From an uncultured Rhodospirillaceae bacterium (GTDB lineage Bacteria; Pseudomonadota; Alphaproteobacteria; SP197), in NCBI GenBank assembly GCA_937880925.1, contig CALGGB010000101.1, positions 1-39,737 of the forward strand: a stretch of DNA of 39,737 nucleotides, in the 5' to 3' direction. The notes under the pieces were generated by a model that worked only from the letters and a program-made list of their open reading frames with translations, was not told the origin of the DNA and made no database searches. The position numbers and the translations under genes are program-made. Positions 16,427 to 25,000 of this stretch are shown here, one piece after another (position 1 is the stretch's first letter; the number at the start of each line of letters is the position of its first letter).

Positions 16427-16996
16427 TCAGAATTCCACGCCCGGCTGGCTCTTCACGCCTTCGCGGAAGGGATGTTTGACCAGCGTCATCTCGGTGACGA
16501 GATCGGCCAGATCGATCAGTTCCTCCTTGGCGTTGCGCCCGGTGATCACGACATGGAGGTCCGGCCGCTTGTGGGCGAGCGTGTCGAGCACATCCTCCAG
16601 GTCGACGTAGTCGTAGCGCAGCGCGATGTTGAGCTCGTCGAGGATCACCATGCGGATGCCGGGATCGGCCATCAGCTTCTTGGATTCCTCCCAGGCCGCG
16701 TTCGCCATGGCGATATCGCGCTCGCGGTCCTGGGTCTCCCAGGTGAAGCCCTCGCCCATGATCCTGTAGGTCACCTGCTCGGGGAACTTCGAGAACAGCA
16801 GGTGCTCGCCGGTGTCGCCGCGTCCCTTGATGAACTGCACGATGCCGATGCGGTAGCCGTGGCCGATGCAGCGCGCCGCCATGCCCCAGGCAGCAGACGA
16901 CTTGCCCTTGCCCTTGCCGGTATGGACGATGATCAGGCCGCGCTCCTCGGTCTTCTGCGCCATCAGGCGATCACGCGCCGCCTTGCGCTTGGCCAT
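16427..16996 (-). CDS. cobO: cob(I)yrinic acid a,c-diamide adenosyltransferase (CobO), 5' end possibly frameshifted
   Basis: The reading frame from the ATG at 16996 encodes 189 residues. The P-loop is at IIVHTGKGKGKSSAAWG (residues ~22-38), followed by RIGIVQFIKG, FTWETQDRERDI, VILDELNIALRYDYVDLEDV and HVVITGRNAKEEL, which identify CobO/BtuR. It transfers the adenosyl group of ATP to Co(I) corrinoids. An upstream ATG at 17052 overlaps the cobN stop as ATGA and encodes MSETENEAGDELNARQIG, which resembles the missing CobO N-terminus but is offset by one base from the main frame. One added base near 17000 would join them as ...RQIGKMAKRKAARD. Either a base is missing or translation starts internally. 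The core of the enzyme is intact. Confidence 0.9.
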   Translation of the reverse strand: MAKRKAARDRLMAQKTEERGLIIVHTGKGKGKSSAAWGMAARCIGHGYRIGIVQFIKGRGDTGEHLLFSKFPEQVTYRIMGEGFTWETQDRERDIAMANAAWEESKKLMADPGIRMVILDELNIALRYDYVDLEDVLDTLAHKRPDLHVVITGRNAKEELIDLADLVTEMTLVKHPFREGVKSQPGVEF

Positions 16997-17048
16997 CTTC
17001 CGATCTGGCGCGCGTTCAACTCGTCGCCGGCCTCGTTCTCGGTCTCGC

Positions 17049-20000
17049 TCATGCCACCTTCTCCTTCTTTTGCGTCCTGCCGGAGAGTGCGGCAAGGCGC
17101 TCCCCGGTGCTGTTGCGCCGCGGCTTCCACAGGCCACGCGCCTGGGCCTCGGCAAGCCGGGCCGCGATGTCGGCAAGGGCCGCCGGATTGACCTCGGCCA
17201 TCCAGTCACGCACCGCCGCATCATCCAGAAAGGCATCGAAGACCGCATCGAAGTGATGGTCCTCGACGCAGCGGGCCGAAGCGGCAAAGCCGAAGAGATA
17301 ATCGACCGTGGCGGCCATCTCGAAGGCGCCCTTGTAGCCGTGGCGCATCACGCCCGCGATCCACTTGGGGTTCACCACGCGGGCGCGCACGACGCGGCCG
17401 ATCTCCTCCTGGAGGGTGCGGATCTTCGGGCTCTCAGGCCGCGAGTGATCGTTGTGATAAACCGCCGGCTGCTGGCCCGAAGCCTTGCGCACGGCAGCCG
17501 TCATGCCGCCCTCGAACTGGTAGTAGTCGTCGGAATCGAGCAGGTCATGCTCGCGGTTGTCCTGGTTGTGGAGCACCGCCTCGACCTTGCCCAGGCGCCG
17601 CTCGAAGAGATCATGGGCGGGTTTGCCTTCGGCACCCGCGCCATAGGCCCAGCCCGACCAGGCGACATAGGCGCGCGCCAGATCGTCGGCATGGTTCCAG
17701 CCGCCCTCGTCGATCAGCGCCTGCAGGCCCGCGCCGTAGGAGCCGGGCTTGGAACCAAAGACGCGGGTGGCGGCCTGGCGCCGGGCGGCATCGGCATCCT
17801 CGCCCGCCTGTGTCGCACGTGCGGTCTCGGCGGCGGCGCGGGCGGCGAGCGGGTTGATCTCCTCGGGTTCGTCCAGCGCGGCGACGGCGCGCGCGGCGCT
17901 GTCGACCAGATCGATCAGGTTCGGGAAGGCATCGCGGAAGAAACCCGAGACACGCAGCGTGACATCCACACGGGGACGGCCGAGCACGCTAGCCGGCATG
18001 ATCTCGAAGCCGGTGACCCGGCCGCTGCGCGGTTCCCAGGTCGGCTGCACGCCCATGAGCGCCAGCGCCTGGGCGATATCGTCGCCGCCCGTCCTCATGT
18101 TCGCCGTGCCCCAGGCCGAAAGCGCCACGGCGCGCGGCCAGTCGCCATGTTCCTGGGCATGACGCTCGACCAGCCGGGTGGCCGAGGCCCAGCCCAGCCG
18201 CCAGGCGGCGGGCGTGGGCACCGAGCGGGTATCGACCGAATAGAAGTTGCGCCCCGTCGGCAGCACGTCCGGCCTGCCGCGCGAGGGTGCGCCCGATGGC
18301 CCCGGCTGCACGAAGCGGCCGTCGAGGCCGGTCAGCAGCGCGCCGATCTCGGCATCGCCGCAGGCTGCCACGGCGGGGCGCAGGTGCGCCTCGATCTCGG
18401 CCAGCACGGCGGCGGTCGCCGTCCATCCGGGATCGCAGGCGGCCTCGCCGCCGACCAGCGCCAGGGCGAGCAGCTCCAGCCGCTCCACCGTGTCGCCGTT
18501 GCTGCGCCAGGGCGCGTCCGTGATGGCGGCCAGCACCCCGGGCCGTTCGCCCGACCAGGGCGCGGCCATGTCCGCATCGAGCGGGTCGATGGAGAGCCCA
18601 AGGTCGGCGGCCAGCGCACGGGTGAGCGAGGCATGGCCGCCCTTGCCGTCGCCGCGCGGCACGCGGACCAGGGCAACGGTCAGCGCATCGGCCAGCGCCT
18701 TCTCCGGCGAGCGGCCGAAGATATGCAGGCCGTCGCGGATCTGCATTTCCTTCAGCTCGCAGAGATAGCCGTCGAGCTTGGAGAGACGTTCACCCTCGTT
18801 GTCGCCCGCACCGATGCCGCAGTCCTTGTCGAGCCCGGTGGAGACGCACAGGTCGAGGATGTCGCGCGCCAGGGGTTTGAGGCGGCGCGGATCGGTCTGG
18901 CTGGCCTCGAAGTACTCGTCGACCAGGGCCTCCAGGTCGCGCAGGGGACCGTAGGTTTCCGCCCGCGCCAGCGGCGGCGTCAGGTGGTCGACAATCACGG
19001 CGGCGGTGCGCCGCTTGGCCTGGCTGCCCTCGCCGGGGTCGTTGACGATGAAGGGATAGAAATGCGGCAGGGGCGCAAAGGCCGCCTCCGGAAAACAGGT
19101 TTCCGAAAGCGCCAGCGCCTTGCCCGGCAGCCACTCCAGGGTGCCGTGTTTGCCCATGTGGATCACGGCATGGGCGCCGAAACCGCGGGCCAGCCAGGCA
19201 TAGAAGGCTAGGTAACCGTGGGGCGGCACCAGATCGGGATCGTGATAGGTCGCCTTGGGATCGATGTTGTAGCCGCGCGCGGGCTGCACCCCGACTGCGA
19301 TGTTGCCCCAGACATGCACCGCAAGCTGGAAGGCGCCGCGTGCGACATGGGGATCGCGCTCGGGCGTACCCCAGCGATCGGTGATCGCGTCGCGCACCGC
19401 TTCGGGCAGGGCGTCGAAGAAGGCGCGGTAGTCGGCGAGCGGCAGGGCGACCGAACCCTCGCGCGGACGCGTCAGGTCGTTGGTCGGCCCGGCCAGCAGG
19501 GTTTCGATCAGCGCCCGCCCGTCGCCCGGCACACCCGTTACATTGTAACCGGCCTCGCCCAGGGCCTGCAGCACGACGCTGGCCGAGGCGGGCGTATCGA
19601 GCCCCACGCCGTTGCCGATGCGGGCATCGCGGTTGGGATAGTTGGCGAGCACCATGGCGACCCGTCGCTCACCCGCGGGCGTCGCGCCGAGGCGCGCCCA
19701 GCCGGCGGCGAGCCGGGCTGTCCATGCGACGCGGTCGGCGACCGGCTCGTGGCGCACGACATTGCTTTGCGTCGCTTCGTCCCAGCGGGCCGCAGACTTG
19801 AAGGAGATGGCGCGCGTCAGGATGCGGCCGTCGACCTCCGGCAGGGCGACGTTCATGGCGATGTCGCGCGGCGCCATGCCGCGTGTGCCGCCCTCCCAGG
19901 CCTCCCGCGTGCCGCCCGAAAGCACGGCCTGCAGGATCGGGCAGTCGGCGGCATCGAAGGGCGTGGGCCCGCGCTGCGCCCCGGGGCTCGCCAGCGCAAA

Positions 20001-20801
20001 GCCGGTGCAGTTGAGGATCACCGAGGGCGGATGGAGGGCGAGCGCCTCCTCGACGAAGGATGCCGCGGCCGGGTCCTTGAGGCTCTGGCTGTGGAGCGGC
20101 AGGGCGTTGAGGCCCTGCTCTGCCAGCGCTGCGACCAGCGCATCAATCGGTGCGGTGTCACCCGCCTGGACCAGCGCCCGGTAGAAGACGATGGCGGCGA
20201 CCGGGGCGCCCGCCACCCAGTGTCCGGCGACATCGGCCAGTGACGGCAGCGTCACGCCGGGCCAGTGACAGCCGGCACGCGGCAGGGTCTCGGGCTCTCC
20301 CGCCTGCGTTGCGTATCCGGCGAGGCTTGCGGCATGGCGAAGGAAGTTCACCGCGTTGCCGTGGCCGCCGTGGATCAGGTAGGCCCAGAGCCGGTCGTAG
20401 TCGGCTTGCGACACGGTGGAGAGGCGGCGCAGTTCGCCGTCCTCGCGGTCGTCGCCCGGCAGAAGGGCTAGGTGAACGCCGTTCGCCCGGGCCGCCGCGG
20501 CGATCTCGTCGGCGCCGTAGCGCCAATAGGCCGCACCGCCCAGCAGGCGCACGACCACGACCCTGGCGTGCGCCGCCACGGCTTCGACATAGGTGTCGAC
20601 CGACAGGTTGTGCGACAGGGCCATGACGCTGGCGAGGCGCAAGCTGGGTCCATCCCCGGCCAGCGTGGCGGCGGCATCGGCAAGCAGCGCAAGTTCGGTG
20701 TCGGCGGCCGAAAGCACGACGATCTCGCCCGGCGTCTGGCCGAGATCGATCGCCTCGCTGCCGTCGCTCACCTCACCGGGTTGCGCCGCAAGCAGATGCA
20801 T
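17049..20801 (-). CDS. cobN: aerobic cobaltochelatase subunit CobN
   Basis: A 1250-residue protein, the usual CobN length. Recognisable stretches include VVRLLGGAAYWRYG and LLPGDDREDGELRRLSTV near the N-terminus, then VFYRALVQAGDTAPIDAL, LANYPNRDARIGNGVGLDTP, HMGKHGTLEWLPGKALALSE, FYPFIVNDPGEGSQAKRR, DGLHIFGRSP and the C-terminal MRHGYKGAFEMAATVDYLFG. CobN is the large subunit of the ATP-dependent late chelatase acting on hydrogenobyrinic a,c-diamide with CobS and CobT AAA-type subunits, which are not in this window. Its stop overlaps the likely original cobO start by four bases. It follows cobW across a 271-base repeat-filled gap. Confidence 0.95.
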   Translation of the reverse strand: MHLLAAQPGEVSDGSEAIDLGQTPGEIVVLSAADTELALLADAAATLAGDGPSLRLASVMALSHNLSVDTYVEAVAAHARVVVVRLLGGAAYWRYGADEIAAAARANGVHLALLPGDDREDGELRRLSTVSQADYDRLWAYLIHGGHGNAVNFLRHAASLAGYATQAGEPETLPRAGCHWPGVTLPSLADVAGHWVAGAPVAAIVFYRALVQAGDTAPIDALVAALAEQGLNALPLHSQSLKDPAAASFVEEALALHPPSVILNCTGFALASPGAQRGPTPFDAADCPILQAVLSGGTREAWEGGTRGMAPRDIAMNVALPEVDGRILTRAISFKSAARWDEATQSNVVRHEPVADRVAWTARLAAGWARLGATPAGERRVAMVLANYPNRDARIGNGVGLDTPASASVVLQALGEAGYNVTGVPGDGRALIETLLAGPTNDLTRPREGSVALPLADYRAFFDALPEAVRDAITDRWGTPERDPHVARGAFQLAVHVWGNIAVGVQPARGYNIDPKATYHDPDLVPPHGYLAFYAWLARGFGAHAVIHMGKHGTLEWLPGKALALSETCFPEAAFAPLPHFYPFIVNDPGEGSQAKRRTAAVIVDHLTPPLARAETYGPLRDLEALVDEYFEASQTDPRRLKPLARDILDLCVSTGLDKDCGIGAGDNEGERLSKLDGYLCELKEMQIRDGLHIFGRSPEKALADALTVALVRVPRGDGKGGHASLTRALAADLGLSIDPLDADMAAPWSGERPGVLAAITDAPWRSNGDTVERLELLALALVGGEAACDPGWTATAAVLAEIEAHLRPAVAACGDAEIGALLTGLDGRFVQPGPSGAPSRGRPDVLPTGRNFYSVDTRSVPTPAAWRLGWASATRLVERHAQEHGDWPRAVALSAWGTANMRTGGDDIAQALALMGVQPTWEPRSGRVTGFEIMPASVLGRPRVDVTLRVSGFFRDAFPNLIDLVDSAARAVAALDEPEEINPLAARAAAETARATQAGEDADAARRQAATRVFGSKPGSYGAGLQALIDEGGWNHADDLARAYVAWSGWAYGAGAEGKPAHDLFERRLGKVEAVLHNQDNREHDLLDSDDYYQFEGGMTAAVRKASGQQPAVYHNDHSRPESPKIRTLQEEIGRVVRARVVNPKWIAGVMRHGYKGAFEMAATVDYLFGFAASARCVEDHHFDAVFDAFLDDAAVRDWMAEVNPAALADIAARLAEAQARGLWKPRRNSTGERLAALSGRTQKKEKVA

Positions 20802-20860
20802 CAGGCCCTCCGGGGTGTCGCGAAGAGCCGAGAAAACACGGCAGCGCCCCTCACCACGAT

Positions 20861-20994
20861 GTCATCCCGGACAAGCGCCGAAGGCGCGCCGATCCGGGAC
20901 CCATGCCGGAACATGGCCAAAAGCGTCGGCGCGAGTGTGGTCGTTCCGGCATGGGTCCCGGATCTGCGGCGCTGCGCGCCTTGTCCGGGATGAC
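20861..20994. repeat. dispersed palindromic repeat family A, copy 2
   Basis: The left arm GTCATCCCGGACAAGCGCCG leads to GGGACCCATGCCGGAAC. After a short spacer comes its inverse, GTTCCGGCATGGGTCCCGG through TTGTCCGGGATGAC. The termini match copy 1 at 1694-1847. It sits between cobW and cobN in the middle of the series driven from the cobalamin riboswitch and might influence readthrough. Confidence 0.75.
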
Positions 20995-21017
20995 GGGAGA
21001 GTAAGGGCACACCGGTC

Positions 21018-21049
21018 CCCCTCCGCGCACTCCGCGGCTCCGCGTGCAA
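21018..21049. repeat. dispersed repeat family C, single arm
   Basis: CCCTCCGCGCACTCCGCGGC followed by TCCGCGTG matches the right arm of the family C palindromes at 3381-3407 and 11314-11336. No matching left arm is obvious, so this copy looks partial or is the remnant of an insertion next to family A copy 2. Confidence 0.6.
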
Positions 21050-21072
21050 TCCATGCCCGCCGACCATCATGC

Positions 21073-22116
21073 TCAGGCCCGCCCGCCCAGCGCCGTGGTG
21101 ATGGCGTCGCGGTCGAGGCCCTTGAGGCCGATGACGACCAGCTCGCTGCGCCGCGGCTCATCGGTCTTCCATGGGCGGTCGAAGTAGCGGTCGAAACGGC
21201 CGCCCACACCCTGGACCACATGGCGCATGGCCTTGCCCGGCACCTCCAGGAAGCCCTTCACGCGCAGGATGTCGTGGTCGGCCACAGCCTGCTTGAGGCG
21301 GGTTTCCAGCGCGTCGGGATCGGAAACGGGATCGAAATGCACCGTGAAGGTATCGAAATCGTCGTGGTCGTGTTCGCCGTCGACGCCGTCGTGGTGGCTG
21401 GGGCGGGCGTCGAGATCGTCCTCGGCGGCGGCATGAAGGCCGAGCAGGACCATGACATCGACCACGCCCGAGGTCGCGGTCACCACCTTGGTCGGGGCGC
21501 GGCGGGCGTCATCGACCATCTGGCGGGCGCGCACGCGCTGGCCTTCGTCCATCAGGTCGGTCTTGTTGAGCACGATCATGTCGGCGGCCAGCACCTGCTC
21601 CTCGAAGACCTCCTCCAGGGGGTTTTCGTGGTCGAGGCCCGGATCGGCAGCGCGCTGGGCAGCGAGCGCCTCGGGATCGTCGGCAAAGCGGCCGTCGGCC
21701 AGCGCCCGCCCGTCGATCACGGCGACGACGCCGTCGACCGTGACGCGGGTCTTCACCTCGGGCCAGGCAAACGCCTTGATCAGCGGCTTGGGCAGCGCCA
21801 GACCGGAGGTCTCGATGATGATGTGGTCGGGCGGATCGGCGCGGTCGAGCAGGGCCTGGATCGTGGGCAGGAAATCATCGGCCACGGTGCAGCAGATGCA
21901 GCCGTTGGCCAGCTCCACGATGTCCTCGTCCTTGCAGTCCTCGTAGCCGCAGCCCGCGATCACCTCGCGGTCGACACCCAGGTCGCCGAACTCGTTGATG
22001 ACAAAGGCGAAGCGCCGCCCGCCCGCGTTCTGGATCAGGTGGCGGATCAGGGTCGTCTTGCCGGCGCCGAGGAAGCCGGTGATCACGGTGGCGGGAATCT
22101 TCGGGGCGAGGTTCAT
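21073..22116 (-). CDS. cobW: cobalamin biosynthesis GTPase-type metallochaperone CobW
   Basis: A 347-residue G3E-family protein. The P-loop is VITGFLGAGKTTLIRHLIQN at residues 11-30. ANGCICCTVADDF at ~70-82 carries the CxCC metal-binding site. LNKTDLMDE is the base-recognition motif. A His/Asp-rich loop (SHHDGVDGEHDHDDFD) lies before the C-terminal CobW_C domain, which contains LRVKGFLEVPGKAMRHVVQG. CobW is thought to deliver Co(II) to the CobNST chelatase. The ATG at 22116 overlaps the cobU stop by four bases. cobN lies downstream on the same strand, consistent with the proposed partnership. Confidence 0.94.
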   Translation of the reverse strand: MNLAPKIPATVITGFLGAGKTTLIRHLIQNAGGRRFAFVINEFGDLGVDREVIAGCGYEDCKDEDIVELANGCICCTVADDFLPTIQALLDRADPPDHIIIETSGLALPKPLIKAFAWPEVKTRVTVDGVVAVIDGRALADGRFADDPEALAAQRAADPGLDHENPLEEVFEEQVLAADMIVLNKTDLMDEGQRVRARQMVDDARRAPTKVVTATSGVVDVMVLLGLHAAAEDDLDARPSHHDGVDGEHDHDDFDTFTVHFDPVSDPDALETRLKQAVADHDILRVKGFLEVPGKAMRHVVQGVGGRFDRYFDRPWKTDEPRRSELVVIGLKGLDRDAITTALGGRA

Positions 22117-22691
22117 CGAACGTCCTTCAGGGTCTGGGCAATGCCCGCGGTGACGAAAAGGACGCGGCCGGAAACCGCCGCGACCTTGAGATGGATGAGG
22201 CCGGCCTCGTCGCGGAAGCGGCGGGCCAGCGCATTGTCGGGCACGATGCCCTGGCCGACCTCGTTGGAGACCAGCACGATCGGGCCCGCGGCATCGGCCA
22301 GCGCGACGGCCAGGCGATCGCCCTCGGCCACGGGGTCGCGCTCCGCCCCCATCAGGTTGGCAAGCCACAGGGTCAGGCAATCGACCAGGATGATGCGCTC
22401 GGGGCCGGCTTGCGCGATCAGCACGTCGATCAGCTCCAGCGGCTCCTCGATGGTCTTCCAGACCTGGCCGCGGCGGGTGCGGTGGCGGGCGATGCGCTCG
22501 GCCATTTCGCCGTCGCGCGCTTCCGCCGTGGCGAGGTAGACCGGCTCCAGGCCGCTCGCCAGCACCTGGCCCTCGGCGACGGCGCTCTTGCCCGAGCGGG
22601 CGCCGCCCAGCACGAGGCAGACCGATGGCGAACCGGCAGCACGGGCAGACTTGGCCGCAGACGCGGTAACGGATCCCTTGGTATCGGACAT
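22113..22691 (-). CDS. cobU: bifunctional adenosylcobinamide kinase/adenosylcobinamide-phosphate guanylyltransferase
   Basis: A 192-residue protein, also called cobP. The P-loop LVLGGARSGKSAVAEG (27-42), VYLATAEARDGEMAERIARH with the guanylated-histidine region (RHRTRRGQVWKTIEEPLEL), LVDCLTLWLANLM and VSNEVGQGIVPDNALARRF define the family. It phosphorylates and then guanylylates cobinamide. The ATG at 22691 is preceded by a strong GGAGGGAGG ribosome binding site that lies in the leader of the cobalamin riboswitch, so it is almost certainly the first regulated gene. The first ~20 residues are Ser/Ala-rich and variable. Confidence 0.94.
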   Translation of the reverse strand: MSDTKGSVTASAAKSARAAGSPSVCLVLGGARSGKSAVAEGQVLASGLEPVYLATAEARDGEMAERIARHRTRRGQVWKTIEEPLELIDVLIAQAGPERIILVDCLTLWLANLMGAERDPVAEGDRLAVALADAAGPIVLVSNEVGQGIVPDNALARRFRDEAGLIHLKVAAVSGRVLFVTAGIAQTLKDVR

Positions 22692-22714
22692 CCGACCTCC
22701 CTCCGAGGTGCATG

Positions 22715-22895
22715 TGGTCCAGCTTGGAACGGGGAGGTTTCCTGGCTCCGGCTCACCGGCGACGGACCCCTTCCCGGCCACAGGGCCAGTGGGATGATGT
22801 CCGTCGTCTCACCGTTACAGTTGCGGGGGCAGCGCCGGCCTGTGCCCACACGGGCGGCACCGGCTTCCCTCGTCTCGTTCCGGGGTGGAACCTAG
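22715..22895 (-). promoter_or_regulatory. cobalamin (B12) riboswitch upstream of cobU
   Basis: Read on the minus strand the leader contains GAGGGAAGCCGGTG, then GCTGCCCCCGCAACTGTAAC, then CCACTGGCCC, and finally the B12 box GAGCCAGGAAACCTCC. These are the conserved elements of adenosylcobalamin riboswitches, in the correct order and spacing. The B12-box CCTCCC is complementary to the GGGAGG of the cobU ribosome binding site, which suggests translational control, though this is inference. It should repress cobU-cobW and possibly the downstream cobN series when coenzyme B12 is plentiful. Confidence 0.93.
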
Positions 22896-22931
22896 CAGAG
22901 CGGAGGCGGGGTTTCCATGGGGGCCTGCCGC

Positions 22932-23546
22932 CTACTTCGGCAGCCGGTTGATCCAGGCCACACGCCAGGTTTCCGGGTGGCCGTCGTCGCCGGTGAAGTG
23001 GTCGAGGCGGGTGAGCGAGATGTTTTCGGTGGCAAAGCCCAGCGCCGCCTCGGGATCGAGGTTGAGCGCCCCGGCGATGGCGGCGCGGATCGTGCCGCCG
23101 TGGGCGACGGCGATGATGTCGCGACCGGCGTGGTCGGCGGTGAGGCGGTGGATGACGCGGGAGACGCGCACGCAGAGGTCGGCGAAGCTTTCGCCGCCCG
23201 GCGGGCAGTGGGTGGCTGGCGCCAGCCAGAAGCGGTGGGCCGTGGGCAGGGCATAGACCTCGTTGTGGGTCATGCCGTGCCAGTCGCCGAAATCCTGTTC
23301 GCCCAGATCGGGTTCCTCGGCGGGATCGATGGTGCGCCCGCCCGCCGCGGCGATGGCGGCGGCCGTCTGCTTGGTGCGCTTGAGGTGGCTGGTTACCCAG
23401 AAGGCGTCCTGGGGCAGCAGGCGGTGCAGGCCGGCGTAGGACTCGGGATCGTTGGTGTCGCAGTTGGGGTCGGTGGAGCCGTAGATGCGGCCCCTGGTTT
23501 CCGTCACGGGCGCATGGCGCACCCACCACCAGTTCGTCTGCGTCAT
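22932..23546 (-). CDS. cobC: histidine phosphatase family protein, probable alpha-ribazole phosphatase CobC
   Basis: A 204-residue phosphoglycerate-mutase-like enzyme. VRHAPV near residue 9 carries the phospho-acceptor histidine in the RHx position. LKRTKQTAAAIAAAGG, EPDLGEQDFGDWHGMTHNEV and IIAVAHGGTIRAAIAGALN complete the active-site set. Its start overlaps the cobS stop by four bases. In this setting it probably dephosphorylates alpha-ribazole-phosphate or cobalamin-5'-phosphate, the usual task of CobC. The family is broad, so the assignment leans on context. Confidence 0.87.
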   Translation of the reverse strand: MTQTNWWWVRHAPVTETRGRIYGSTDPNCDTNDPESYAGLHRLLPQDAFWVTSHLKRTKQTAAAIAAAGGRTIDPAEEPDLGEQDFGDWHGMTHNEVYALPTAHRFWLAPATHCPPGGESFADLCVRVSRVIHRLTADHAGRDIIAVAHGGTIRAAIAGALNLDPEAALGFATENISLTRLDHFTGDDGHPETWRVAWINRLPK

Positions 23547-24340
23547 GTCACCGCCGCTGCTGCGCAGATCACGCCGATTTCGGCGGCCTGCTGGATTGCG
23601 CCCAGGACATCGCCCGTCTGGCCGCCGAAGGCAACCCTGGCGCGCCAGGCGATGATCCAGGCAAAACCGCCGCCGAACAGGATGGCGGGCAGCCAGCCCC
23701 AGGGCAGCATCATGGCGACCGCCAGCACTGCGGCCACAGCCAGCGCCACGAGCATCTCCTCCACGCCGGGCGTGCCCGCACCCGCGCCCAGGCCGTCGCT
23801 GCGCGCGGGCGGCATGTAGCGCATGGCGACGACCACGGCGGCGCGCGAGACCGCCCCGGCCGCGATCAGGGTGAGGATCACCGTGGCGGGGTTATGCAGT
23901 TCGGCCAGCCCGCCGACACGGGCGCCGAGCGCCAGCACCAGGGCGATGACGCCGAAGGCACCGATGCGGCTGTCGCGCATGGCGGCCAGACGCCCTTCGC
24001 GCTCGCCGCGGGCGCCGAGACCGTCGGCGACGTCGGCGAGACCGTCCTCGTGCAGGGCGCCGGTGACGACGATCGCCGCCAGCACCGCGGCAAGCGCGGC
24101 GAGCCAGGGACCCAGGCTCAGCCACCAGGCAAGGAGATAGGCCAGGCCCGCGATGAGGCCGACCATGGCCCCGACCAACGGGAAGGCGTTGGTCGCGCGC
24201 GCCAGATCGTGGCCATGGCGGGCCGAAACCGGCAGGCGCGTCAGGAAAGCCGTCGCCGTGCGCAGGCAATCGATCCAGTCGGGCGCCGATCCGTGGCGGT
24301 GGCGGGGATCGGGCGCGTCCTCGTCGTGGGTATGGCTCAT
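23543..24340 (-). CDS. cobS: adenosylcobinamide-GDP ribazoletransferase (cobalamin synthase)
   Basis: A 265-residue polytopic membrane protein, called cobV in some species. Key segments are DWIDCLRTATAFLTRLPVSA near the start, NAFPLVGAMVGLIAGLAYLL, and the acidic motif HEDGLADVADGLGARGERE followed by RLAAMRDSRIGAFGVIALVL. It joins alpha-ribazole to adenosylcobinamide-GDP in the inner membrane. The N-terminal ~20 residues are hydrophilic and His/Asp-rich. It is translationally coupled to cobC and 49 bases downstream of the GDT1-type gene, suggesting one transcript. Confidence 0.93.
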   Translation of the reverse strand: MSHTHDEDAPDPRHRHGSAPDWIDCLRTATAFLTRLPVSARHGHDLARATNAFPLVGAMVGLIAGLAYLLAWWLSLGPWLAALAAVLAAIVVTGALHEDGLADVADGLGARGEREGRLAAMRDSRIGAFGVIALVLALGARVGGLAELHNPATVILTLIAAGAVSRAAVVVAMRYMPPARSDGLGAGAGTPGVEEMLVALAVAAVLAVAMMLPWGWLPAILFGGGFAWIIAWRARVAFGGQTGDVLGAIQQAAEIGVICAAAAVT

Positions 24341-24389
24341 GGCAATGTCCCCCAGGGTGCGGGCGCCATCATAGCAGGTGGCGGGCGAT

Positions 24390-24977
24390 TCAACCGAACG
24401 CCATGGCGCCCGAAGCCTCCAGCAGGATCAGCAGGCCGATGACGATGAACAGACCGGCCGCGACCGCCCGGATGGTGGCCAGCGGCAGGCGCGCCGCGGC
24501 AAAGCCGCCGATCAGCACCGCCGGCACGTTGGCCGCCATCATTCCCAGCGTCGTGCCCGCCGTGACCAGGAGCACACTGTGGAACTGCGCTGCCAGCGCG
24601 ATGGTGGCGATCTGCGTCTTGTCGCCGATCTCGACCAGGAAGAAGGCGACGGTGGTGGCAAGGAACGGCCCCCAGCGCTCGACCGGGCCGGCTTTTGTCT
24701 CGTCGTCGTCCAGCTTGTCGGGCACCAGGGTCCACAGGCCCATGGCGATGAAGGAGCCGCCCAGCAGCCAGCGGAAGAGCTCGCCCTGCAGCAGCCCGGC
24801 GACCGTCGCCCCCAGCAGGGCGGCGCAGGCATGGTTGGCGAGCGTGGCGACGAGGATGCCGAGAATGATCGGCACCGGACGGCGGAACCGGGCGGCCAGC
24901 AGCAGAGCCAGCAACTGGGTCTTGTCGCCGATTTCTGCCAGGGCAACGACGCCGGTCGAGACGAGGAGGGCTTCCAT
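24390..24977 (-). CDS. GDT1/UPF0016 (TMEM165) family cation transporter, probable Mn2+ exporter
   Basis: A 195-residue membrane protein with about six helices arranged as an internal duplication. Each half holds the family motif: ALAEIGDKTQLLALLLAARF near the N-terminus and FLVEIGDKTQIATIALAAQF in the second half. The glutamate/aspartate pairs bind the transported cation. Bacterial members such as MneA export manganese. The leader at 25085-25195 is a yybP-ykoY manganese riboswitch, which strongly supports Mn2+ export. The ATG at 24977 gives MEALLVSTGVVALAEIGDKT. It is followed by cobS on the same strand. Confidence 0.9.
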   Translation of the reverse strand: MEALLVSTGVVALAEIGDKTQLLALLLAARFRRPVPIILGILVATLANHACAALLGATVAGLLQGELFRWLLGGSFIAMGLWTLVPDKLDDDETKAGPVERWGPFLATTVAFFLVEIGDKTQIATIALAAQFHSVLLVTAGTTLGMMAANVPAVLIGGFAAARLPLATIRAVAAGLFIVIGLLILLEASGAMAFG

Positions 24978-25000
24978 GAACACGTTCCCAGGGCCGGGAA

